The position numbers and the translations under genes are program-made. Positions 31,014-38,585 of a DNA stretch of 38,585 bases are shown in pieces (the first letter of the stretch is position 1; every line of letters starts with the position of its first letter). Source of the DNA: Ignavibacteriales bacterium (GTDB lineage Bacteria > Bacteroidota > Ignavibacteria > UBA10030); NCBI GenBank assembly GCA_026390585.1, contig JAPLFP010000197.1, forward strand, positions 1-38,585. Direction: 5' to 3'. The notes under the pieces are model-generated. The model was not told the origin of the DNA and did not search any database. It saw only the letters and a list, made by a program, of their open reading frames with translations.

Positions 31014-33152
31014 ATGAAGAAGACTCTCCTATCGATTCTGGAATACGGGTTCATTCTCGCTGCTATTGTTCTCATTGTGGCCTTTGTGGGACTTCCACCT
31101 GGCCAGAACACGGTTGTGCGGCAACTTCCAAGCCCATCAATTCCAGCGCTGGTCCAGGGAACCGAACCCTGGGACAAGGATCTGAGGCTTCCAACACAAA
31201 GTGATCGTATTGTGCATTACGCGATGGACGTGAGGCTCGACGTGAAGACCAACATCATCAGTGGAACGGAGAAGCTTGAATGGAAAAACACCACTGGCCG
31301 ACCTCAGCAGGAGTTTCCTTTCCACCTTTATCACAATGCCTGGAAGAATAACCGGAGCACATATGCCAAAGAAGAGGGTTGGGAGCTGGGATTGACCGAG
31401 GAAAGTGATTACAGTTATACGAATGTGAAAAGCATCAAGGCCGTGGACACGAAGGGCGAGATGGATATTACCGATACCTTCCGCTACATACAGCCTGACG
31501 ATGGAAACACGGACGACCAGACGGTCTGCCAGGTGCGCATTCCGAAACCGGTGCCGGCAGGCCAATCGGTTGTCTTCAAGATTGAGTTTGAAACAAAACA
31601 GCCGCATCCTCTCTCCCGCACAGGAGCAATTCGGACGTACCACTTTGTGGGACAGTGGTTCCCGAAGATTGGAGTATGGTGGAAGGGAGCGTGGAATTGT
31701 CATCAGTTTCATTCGAACACGGAGTTTTTCGCCGACTACGGCGTCTACGATGTGAAGATTACGGTGCCACAGGGTTATGTCGTCGGTGCGACCGGAGGGA
31801 TCCCGCGCAACATCGAAAACAACAATGACAGCACCACCACGCATGAATTTTATCAGGAAGACGTTCATGATTTTGCCTGGGTGACGGCCCCAGATCTCAT
31901 TCCGACGGTAAGAAAATTCAAACACGTCGAGATCGAGCCAGGCGAACGCACAGATCGCCACCATCCACTGCGGGAGGTCACGGTCATTCTTCTCACACAG
32001 CCGCAGCACGACAACATGATCGACCGATACTTTGACGCAACCTTCAAGGCGCTTCGTTACTACGGTGAGTGGTATGGCGAATATCCGTATGATGCGATTA
32101 CAGTGGTTGATCCCGCCAATGGCAGTGAATCGGGGGGAATGGAATATCCGACACTGTTCACCGGCGGAACGAACCGCTACTCACCCAAAGAACAGTCATC
32201 ACCAGAAGGGGTGACGGTCCATGAGTGCGGCCATCAATGGTGGTATGGAATGATCGGCAACAACGAATTCGAAGAAGCCTGGCTGGATGAGGGGTTCAAC
32301 ACCTATTCAACAGACCGCACCATGAACGCAGGCTGGCCGCCATTTAAAGAGGGACGGGCGTACTTCGGCGGCCGCGGTGCCTATGATCGCGTTGGGATTC
32401 CATTCGTGTTCAATGAAGTTGACGAGCCACCCTTCGGCCCCGGCAACAACGGGCTGCGATTCCAGGGGAAGAACGATGTAATGGCGAGGAAGGGATGGGA
32501 ATACTATCAGACGTACGGTTTGAATTCCTACACCAAACCGGCGCTCTCGCTTGTTACTCTCGAACGATATCTTGGTGAAGAGATGATGTACAGGGTCATG
32601 CGCACCTATCATCACCGGTACCGGTTCAAGCATCCCACATCTCAGGACTTCATTAACACGGTGAACGAAGTCAGCCGAAAGAATATGAATTGGCTGTTCG
32701 AGAACACCTGGTTTAGCTCAAACCTCTTCGACTACAGCATCGATCGTATCATCAATCAGCGGATCCCGGAACCGGAGGGATTCTTCTCCATGAACGGGAA
32801 ACCTGTAGACAGTACCCGCCTCCTCCCGACCAAGAAGTTTGAATGCAGCGTCATCGTGAAGCGCCTGGGAGAGGCTGTTGCCCCTGTGGATGTTCTCATC
32901 GTCTTCAAGAATGGAGAACAGAAACACGAACAGTGGGATGGATGGTACCGATGGAAGAAGTTCACCTATCAGTCTGATTCGCCGGTGAGTTACGCCATTG
33001 TCGACCCCGACAAGAAACTCGCCATGGACATCAATTATAACAACAACAGCAAGGTAGAGCGGGAACCCGGTTATCGATCGCTCGCAGCTCGGAAATACGC
33101 GTCCAAGTGGATGTTCTGGGTCCAGAACTACTTTGAGTTTGCTGCATTCTGA
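31014..33152 (+). CDS. Exported M1 family metallopeptidase
   Basis: 712 residues with an N-terminal hydrophobic segment that may be a cleaved signal or an uncleaved anchor. A strong GGAGG site precedes the ATG. The gluzincin site is complete: HECGH (403-407) followed, after 18 residues, by Glu426 in WLDEGFNTY. The exopeptidase loop is present as GGMEYP, a variant of GxMEN with tyrosine for asparagine. The N-terminal domain has the beta-saddle of M1 aminopeptidases. It removes N-terminal residues from peptides outside the cytoplasm. It follows the M61 peptidase closely, and the two may complement each other. Confidence 0.92.
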   Translation: MKKTLLSILEYGFILAAIVLIVAFVGLPPGQNTVVRQLPSPSIPALVQGTEPWDKDLRLPTQSDRIVHYAMDVRLDVKTNIISGTEKLEWKNTTGRPQQEFPFHLYHNAWKNNRSTYAKEEGWELGLTEESDYSYTNVKSIKAVDTKGEMDITDTFRYIQPDDGNTDDQTVCQVRIPKPVPAGQSVVFKIEFETKQPHPLSRTGAIRTYHFVGQWFPKIGVWWKGAWNCHQFHSNTEFFADYGVYDVKITVPQGYVVGATGGIPRNIENNNDSTTTHEFYQEDVHDFAWVTAPDLIPTVRKFKHVEIEPGERTDRHHPLREVTVILLTQPQHDNMIDRYFDATFKALRYYGEWYGEYPYDAITVVDPANGSESGGMEYPTLFTGGTNRYSPKEQSSPEGVTVHECGHQWWYGMIGNNEFEEAWLDEGFNTYSTDRTMNAGWPPFKEGRAYFGGRGAYDRVGIPFVFNEVDEPPFGPGNNGLRFQGKNDVMARKGWEYYQTYGLNSYTKPALSLVTLERYLGEEMMYRVMRTYHHRYRFKHPTSQDFINTVNEVSRKNMNWLFENTWFSSNLFDYSIDRIINQRIPEPEGFFSMNGKPVDSTRLLPTKKFECSVIVKRLGEAVAPVDVLIVFKNGEQKHEQWDGWYRWKKFTYQSDSPVSYAIVDPDKKLAMDINYNNNSKVEREPGYRSLAARKYASKWMFWVQNYFEFAAF

Positions 33153-33251
33153 CAAACCATTTCTTTGCTTCAGGTGGGACTTTAGCAAACCGTAGAAAGC
33201 ACCCGTGAGCAATCAATCTCTCTTATCAGAGCATCGTCTCAGGAGGCGCAC

Positions 33252-35651
33252 ATGGCTATAGCCTTGCTTGTGATTATTCTTCTGGCGCTCTTGGTGGGTC
33301 TCTTCGTGAAGATCTTTTCTTTCAGTGAAAGGTTGAACCAAATCGAGTTCGATCTTCGGAAAGTCAAGCAGCTTGGCAATCTCCTCGATTCCCTCCAACG
33401 CGAAGTTGAAATCTTAAAGAGCCGTTCATGGCAAGACAAACAGGAATTACGGGGGTTGGTCAAGATTCCCGCGGAACCGGCGGAAAAACCGGCTACTGTT
33501 GCTCCACAACCTCAAGCGAAAGAAGCGGCGGTACCTCCTGTGCCGGCGCGGAATGTTACCCCTCAATTCGCCGAAGAGCCACCGCGACCATCCCGCACAC
33601 GAGAAGAGTGGGAGGCATTCGTCGGTGGGAAACTTCTGAATCGCATAGGCGCTCTTGCTTTGATCATCGGCATTGGCCTGTTCCTCAAACACGCGTTTGA
33701 TGAAAACTGGATTTCCGAAACTGTCCGTGTCCTGATTGGGGTGTTTGCGGGCGCCCTATGCCTCGCTGCTGCTTATCGCACCCATTCCAAAGGACTGAAG
33801 ATCTTCGCGCAGGGGTTGGCGGGAACGGGCATAGCAGTTCTTTATCTTTCAGTGTACGCATCGTTCAGCTTCTACGCGCTCGTTCCGCAGGTGGTAGCAT
33901 TCCTGCTGATGGCTCTCGTAACAACGCTCGCAATCTCTGTGGGATTCTATTATGATTCACTCGCAGCCGCGCTCCTCGGCCTCTTCGGCGGATTCCTGAC
34001 ACCCATCATGCTGAGCACCGGTCACTCGAACGAGATCGGACTCTTCACATATCTTGCCCTGTTGAACGTTGGCCTCCTGGGGCTCCTTTTGAAAAAGGAA
34101 TCGTGGGCCATTCTGGAGCCTTTATCGTTTGTCGGAACATGGCTGCTCTACGCCGCCTGGCACGTCCGATATTATCAGCCAGAGGATCTCTTCCTTACGA
34201 TCTTTTTCATTTCGCTTTTTTGGCTGTTGTACTATGCTCTCGACGTCTATCGTGCTCTTCGTGCCCGCCCGGGACATCTTCCCCTTCATCATGTCATCGC
34301 GGGCACCAACGCAATGGTGTTTTATATCACTCTCTACGTTCTCCTTGACAAACAATACCACGAATGGATGGGATTGGCGACCCTCCTCGTGGGTGCGGTA
34401 TATTTTGGGACGATTCTCATTGCCATGCGACGGACCGGGCTTCCACCCATCACAAAAGCCCGATATCTGCTTGGATCCATGGCTCTGTTGGTCATCGCAA
34501 CAGCAATTCAGTTCCATGATTTCAGAACCGTGATTGTCTGGTCGATCGAAGCTGTGATCCTCATTTGGTGTGGGTGGCATTGGCGTATTCGATATGTCTG
34601 GCAAGCGGCGGCGTGGTTTTTCGGTGTTGTGGTCGTCAAACTCTTGGCTACGGATGGATCTCTGCAATTCGCTCCAATCCGGCAGTTCACCCTTTTTTTC
34701 AGCGAGCGCACTCTGACATTTGCGGTTGTCACTGCCTCCCTGGCAATCGGTGCATGGTTGACAACAATACTCCGCTGGTCCGAAACTGACGAGACTGCCG
34801 ATTGGACGAAGGATGCCCTCCAGTTCGCATGGTGTGCAATGCTTTTCGCCCTGCTGACTATTGAAACGAACGATTACTTCCGCTTGCAGAGTCTTGACCA
34901 ACAGTCCGTTGTGCTGGACATGATTGGCTACACGCGACTGATGACCCTTCCTGTGGTCTGGATTCTCTGTTCTGCGTTCGTTCTGGGGCTGGGCATCAGG
35001 ACAGAGGCACCCACCGTCGTAATCGCCTCACTAGGATTTCTTGCATTGGCTGTCATCGTGGACGCCGCAGGCGGAATGAGCTATGAGCCCATAAGAGCGT
35101 TTACCGCGCTTTTCAACAAACGGGCAGCCTCCATGTTGATAGTCCTTATTGTGATGGTTATTCAGGCCAAAATGATGTTGGCTCATCCGGAGAACTGGGA
35201 CTGGCTGCACACAACACGTGGTATTCTCCAGGTCACGATTGTTGTCTTCCTGCTGCTGTTCTTCACGGCTGAGACTCGTGACTATTTTGAGAACCGGATG
35301 GCGGAGTTGTCCCTGTCATTCCCCGACAACGATATTTCGACTCCCCTCGACCACCTCCACAACCTCCAACAGCTTTCGCTATCGGGAGTCTGGTTGCTCT
35401 ATTCTGTTGCATTGATGGCGTATGGAATATGGCGTTCCGTACGAAACGTTCGAATCGTTGCATTTGTCTTGTTTGGCATTACGATCCTGAAGATCTTTGT
35501 GTACGATCTTTCGTTCCTCGAAACCACCTACCGGATTTGTTCATTTATCGGACTTGGCCTTATCCTGTTAGCCGTTTCGTATGTATACCAGCGGTATAGG
35601 GAACTAATTTTCGGAACGCCGGAGCCGCAGGAGCGCTCGTTCTCTTCATGA
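33252..35651 (+). CDS. DUF2339 polytopic membrane protein
   Basis: 799 residues. After one N-terminal membrane segment comes a coiled coil (about 25-60) and a proline/alanine linker. Then EEWEAFVGGKLLNRIGALALIIG begins the DUF2339 core, a long run of about twenty membrane helices containing GLFGGFLTPIMLSTG. DUF2339 proteins have no proven function; their shape suggests transport, channel or envelope-assembly roles. An AGGAGGCG site precedes the ATG at 33252. It starts 99 bases after the M1 peptidase. Confidence 0.88.
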   Translation: MAIALLVIILLALLVGLFVKIFSFSERLNQIEFDLRKVKQLGNLLDSLQREVEILKSRSWQDKQELRGLVKIPAEPAEKPATVAPQPQAKEAAVPPVPARNVTPQFAEEPPRPSRTREEWEAFVGGKLLNRIGALALIIGIGLFLKHAFDENWISETVRVLIGVFAGALCLAAAYRTHSKGLKIFAQGLAGTGIAVLYLSVYASFSFYALVPQVVAFLLMALVTTLAISVGFYYDSLAAALLGLFGGFLTPIMLSTGHSNEIGLFTYLALLNVGLLGLLLKKESWAILEPLSFVGTWLLYAAWHVRYYQPEDLFLTIFFISLFWLLYYALDVYRALRARPGHLPLHHVIAGTNAMVFYITLYVLLDKQYHEWMGLATLLVGAVYFGTILIAMRRTGLPPITKARYLLGSMALLVIATAIQFHDFRTVIVWSIEAVILIWCGWHWRIRYVWQAAAWFFGVVVVKLLATDGSLQFAPIRQFTLFFSERTLTFAVVTASLAIGAWLTTILRWSETDETADWTKDALQFAWCAMLFALLTIETNDYFRLQSLDQQSVVLDMIGYTRLMTLPVVWILCSAFVLGLGIRTEAPTVVIASLGFLALAVIVDAAGGMSYEPIRAFTALFNKRAASMLIVLIVMVIQAKMMLAHPENWDWLHTTRGILQVTIVVFLLLFFTAETRDYFENRMAELSLSFPDNDISTPLDHLHNLQQLSLSGVWLLYSVALMAYGIWRSVRNVRIVAFVLFGITILKIFVYDLSFLETTYRICSFIGLGLILLAVSYVYQRYRELIFGTPEPQERSFSS

Positions 35652-35682
35652 CATCAGAGATCTTCCAGTTAAGGAGTATTCC

Positions 35683-36732
35683 ATGAACATCATTTCCGCC
35701 TTCAAGCTCGGCTTGTCCAGGGTTTCGCACACGAAGCGTATGGTGCTTTTCGCCTGGTTTGTCAATGTTGTCATCGCCATGCCACTTGCCCTCCCCGTGC
35801 TCAGCCAGCTCGACGGTTATCTCCGCAATACCGTCATGGATGACAAAATCCTGCATCGGATGGACGCCTCTTGGGCCGACAGCTATCGGGCAGACATGGA
35901 AAAGAGTGAGTTTGTGCGCGCGCTGGATTATACGGCCTTCGGTTATGCTCCCTTCGTCAATCACTTCGAGATGCAGATGAATGGCACGTTTATCAAGACG
36001 CTCGGCGGATTTCTCTATGACTTCTTCTTCCGTTGGGAGATTAACAAAGCCTCCACATCGCTTCTCTTTCTGCTGAGCCTGTTGTATGTCTGCGTCAACA
36101 GCTTTTTCTCGGGGGCGTTTATCGCCGTCTACTCGAAAGAATATCCTTTTTCATTCACAGAATTCCTCTCGGAAGGAGCCCGGTATTTCGGCAAGTTCTT
36201 CCGCATTACTCTTATCGCCCTGCTTGTCTATTTTTTGTTCTTCAATGTCGTTGTCGACTGGATGAACAACAGCATCGCACGAGCAACCCAAGCGGGAGCT
36301 TCGGAGACCGTGCCTTTTGCTTACTATATGATTCGCAATGTGGTTGTCCTTTTCCTCTTCTCATTTCTTTCCATGATCTTCGATTATGCCCGCGTTCGGA
36401 TGGTCGTCGATGACCGGACAAGTTCCCTGGCCGCGTCAGTGGCGGGGACAAAATTTGCAGTGACCAATGCCCGCTCCGCGTACGGGTTGTATTTGCTCTT
36501 GTGTCTGATTGGGCTTGTCCTCATCGCGCTCTATGCGATTATCGAGAACGTGATTCCGCAGGAATCGTACTGGCCGATTCTGTTTCTGTTTGTTCTTCAG
36601 CAATGTTATATGCTTGCACGCTTCGGGCTCAAGGCCGCTTTCTACGCTTGCCAAACAGGGTTGTACCAAACCATTTCCTTTGAGCGGCATCTCAGGAACG
36701 CAGGAGCATCCACATCAACGCCGAGTGCGTGA
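35683..36732 (+). CDS. Polytopic membrane protein, unknown function
   Basis: 349 residues with about six membrane segments (near 20-41, 125-150, 170-197, 220-246, 270-296 and 300-320) and an extracytoplasmic loop at about 45-115. A strong TAAGGAG site lies before the ATG, 31 bases after the DUF2339 stop, so the two are probably co-transcribed. The pattern FSEGARYFGKFFRI-like loop between helices recalls DUF975/YesL-type inner-membrane proteins, but I cannot make a family assignment. Confidence 0.75.
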   Translation: MNIISAFKLGLSRVSHTKRMVLFAWFVNVVIAMPLALPVLSQLDGYLRNTVMDDKILHRMDASWADSYRADMEKSEFVRALDYTAFGYAPFVNHFEMQMNGTFIKTLGGFLYDFFFRWEINKASTSLLFLLSLLYVCVNSFFSGAFIAVYSKEYPFSFTEFLSEGARYFGKFFRITLIALLVYFLFFNVVVDWMNNSIARATQAGASETVPFAYYMIRNVVVLFLFSFLSMIFDYARVRMVVDDRTSSLAASVAGTKFAVTNARSAYGLYLLLCLIGLVLIALYAIIENVIPQESYWPILFLFVLQQCYMLARFGLKAAFYACQTGLYQTISFERHLRNAGASTSTPSA

Positions 36733-36791
36733 GGTAAAACCTAAGATTTCCTCAGATCACATATCCACTTTTCATCAAGGAGTCATTCTCA

Positions 36792-38585
36792 ATGGTTCGT
36801 ATCCGACGTATTCCGGTTCTCATCGCACTTCTGTTCATTGTGCCCGCTTCGTTTCTCCTCAGCCAGGAACCATTTTCTGTTGCTGCGCGCTATGAGAAGC
36901 ATGAATACATGATACCCATGCGCGATGGGGTTAAGCTCTTCACTGCAGTCTACATCCCAAAAGACACAACGAAGAATTATCCTTTTCTCATGAATCGAAC
37001 CCCGTACAGCTCTGCCCCGTACGGTGAACATTTCTATCCTCCCTACATCGGTACACAGACGCAGAAGCTTGCCGAAGAAGGATACATCCTTGTCATCCAG
37101 GACGTTCGGGGGCGATACATGTCGGAGGGCACTTATATCAATGTCCGCCCGTACATCGAAAACAAAAAGGGTCCAAAGGACATCGACGAGAGCAGCGACA
37201 CGTACGATACTGTGGATTGGCTCATCAAAAACATCCGGCACAATAATGGCCGTGTTGGGATTTACGGGATATCGTATCCGGGCTTCTACACCACCACCGG
37301 CACGATCGATGCGCACCCGGCGGTCAAGGCAACATCACCACAGGCCCCGGTGTCAAAATGGATGTCAGGAGATGATTTCTTCCACAACGGTGCGTTTCTT
37401 CTACCGCACGCATTCGATTTCTATGCCACTTTTGGATGGCCGCGACCCGCACCGACCGAGCATGATTCCCGCCCGTTCAACCATGGAACGATTGATGGAT
37501 ACAAGTTCTTCCTCAACCTCGGACCACTCCCCAACGCTAACACGAAATACTTCAAAGACAGTGTGGCGTTCTGGAACGATATCATGAATCACGGTACATG
37601 GGACAGTTTCTGGGAAGCGCGCAACATTCTTCCGCACGTGAAGAATATCAAACCTGCTACGCTTGTTGTCGGCGGGTGGTACGATTCAGAAAATCTGTAT
37701 GGCGCGCTCAATCTCTTTGCCGCCATCAACAACCTTAATCCGAAGAACCAGAACAGGCTCGTCATGGGCCCCTGGTCACACGCTGAATGGGGGTACGATA
37801 ACGGGGACTCGCTTGGCAATATCAAGTGGGGCTCGGCAACGGCGAGGTTCTACGTCGACAGCATTGTTGTTCCTTTCTTCAACTTCTATCTGAAGGACAA
37901 GGGGCAACCCAATTTGGCGAAGGCGATGGTCTTTGAAACCGGCAACAACGTTTGGAGATTTCTTGAAAGCTGGCCGCCGAAGAACACAAAAACAACCGAT
38001 CTGTACCTGGACAAGAAGAATCGCCTGTCGTTCTCGCCGCCGGTTCAAGGCGACCATTCAACGGACTACGATGAATATATCAGCGATCCTGCAAAACCGG
38101 TCCCTTATACCGCCGAGATACGGCATTGGTACAACGCCGCGTTTCCCCTTGAAGACCAGCGTTTTGTCTGGACTCGTCCCGACGTACTCGTGTACGAGAC
38201 CGAGGTCCTGACTGACGATATGACGATCGCAGGACCAATCACGGCAAGTTTGTTCGTTTCAACGACCGGCACGGATTCGGATTGGATTGTAAAGGTGATC
38301 GATGTTTTGCCGGAGAATTTCCCGCTGATGGGTCCCGGTGGACAGAGAAATGATCCGAAATTGAGGGGCGCTCAGAGGATGGTGCGGGGTGATGTGCTGA
38401 GAGGAAAATTCAGAAACAGTCTGGCAAAGCCAGAGCCGTTCGTCCCGAATCAACCCACGAAAATCGAATTCGTCTTGAACGATATCTACCACACGTTCAA
38501 GAAGGGACACCGGATCATGGTCCAGATCCAAAGTACCTGGTTCCCGATGATCGACCGCAATCCGCAGACATTCGTCGACATCTAT
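36792..38585 (+). CDS. Exported S15/CocE-type alpha/beta hydrolase, 3' end cut by window
   Basis: An open frame of 598 codons from ATG 36792 runs off the window. A signal peptide (MVRIRRIPVLIALLFIVPAS) starts it and AAGGAG precedes it. The catalytic domain shows IPMRDGVKLFTAVYIP, VIQDVRGRYMSEG, nucleophile Ser161 in GISYPG, Asp298 in GGWYDSE and His330 in GPWSHAEW. The C-terminal jelly-roll domain begins with the family stretch IAGPITASLFVSTTG and is nearly complete at the cut. This is the CocE/NonD and X-prolyl dipeptidyl peptidase (S15) superfamily, which hydrolyses peptides, beta-lactam esters or acylated amides. Substrate unknown. Confidence 0.92.
   Translation, partial: MVRIRRIPVLIALLFIVPASFLLSQEPFSVAARYEKHEYMIPMRDGVKLFTAVYIPKDTTKNYPFLMNRTPYSSAPYGEHFYPPYIGTQTQKLAEEGYILVIQDVRGRYMSEGTYINVRPYIENKKGPKDIDESSDTYDTVDWLIKNIRHNNGRVGIYGISYPGFYTTTGTIDAHPAVKATSPQAPVSKWMSGDDFFHNGAFLLPHAFDFYATFGWPRPAPTEHDSRPFNHGTIDGYKFFLNLGPLPNANTKYFKDSVAFWNDIMNHGTWDSFWEARNILPHVKNIKPATLVVGGWYDSENLYGALNLFAAINNLNPKNQNRLVMGPWSHAEWGYDNGDSLGNIKWGSATARFYVDSIVVPFFNFYLKDKGQPNLAKAMVFETGNNVWRFLESWPPKNTKTTDLYLDKKNRLSFSPPVQGDHSTDYDEYISDPAKPVPYTAEIRHWYNAAFPLEDQRFVWTRPDVLVYETEVLTDDMTIAGPITASLFVSTTGTDSDWIVKVIDVLPENFPLMGPGGQRNDPKLRGAQRMVRGDVLRGKFRNSLAKPEPFVPNQPTKIEFVLNDIYHTFKKGHRIMVQIQSTWFPMIDRNPQTFVDIY

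Noticed and set aside
1-38585. CRISPR array, tRNA, rRNA, prophage or defence system
   Set aside because: No regularly spaced direct repeats, cloverleaf, rRNA-like conserved stretches or phage/defence protein motifs were found on either strand.

Overview
The window looks like a chromosome segment from a moderately GC-rich member of the Bacteroidota/Chlorobi/Ignavibacteria (FCB) side of the tree. The basis is indirect: a GWxTD-domain protein, a Ser/Thr kinase fused to a TolB-like domain and tetratricopeptide repeats, many Sec-, Tat- or lipobox-bearing exported enzymes, and dispersed palindromic intergenic repeats. No rRNA, tRNA, CRISPR array, phage gene or complete insertion sequence was seen. 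Almost all genes are on the + strand; only a diheme cytochrome c (6125-7105) is on the - strand.

Layout. 1-6.1 kb: the C-terminal end of a REP-associated (RAYT/IS200-like) transposase cut by the window edge, an exported S9 peptidase, a decayed kinase start, a small membrane protein, a 190-bp element with terminal inverted repeats, a penicillin-acylase family enzyme and a second small membrane protein. 6.1-7.5 kb: the cytochrome and a divergent promoter region. 7.5-11.5 kb: the receptor-like kinase, a small lipoprotein with three WPPDT motifs, and two paralogous small beta-type proteins, one truncated. 11.7-14.1 kb: a three-gene operon of ECF sigma factor, zinc-type anti-sigma factor and a lipoprotein with a C-terminal membrane anchor. 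14.1-14.7 kb: a gene-free stretch packed with inverted repeats, one set nested like a branched RNA. 14.7-16.2 kb: a two-gene overlap of a barrel-like lipoprotein and a lipoprotein alpha/beta hydrolase. 16.5-31 kb: M28 peptidase, DedA protein, HAD phosphatase, GH78 rhamnosidase, GWxTD protein, Tat-exported amidohydrolase, outer-membrane barrel protein, methyltransferase and M61 peptidase. 31-38.6 kb: M1 peptidase, DUF2339 protein, a polytopic membrane protein and an S15/CocE hydrolase running off the end.

How it fits together. Seven exported peptidases or amide/ester hydrolases (S9, S45, M28, amidohydrolase, M61, M1, S15/CocE) lie within 38 kb. With the rhamnosidase they suggest a cell that digests peptides, amides and glycosides outside the cytoplasm. 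The kinase group and the sigma/anti-sigma operon are two adjacent envelope-signalling modules. The least explained parts are the WPPDT lipoprotein with its paralogue pair, the lipoprotein third gene of the sigma operon, and the structured non-coding DNA at 14.1-14.7 and 16.25-16.35 kb, which shares a palindrome and may relate to the transposase remnant.
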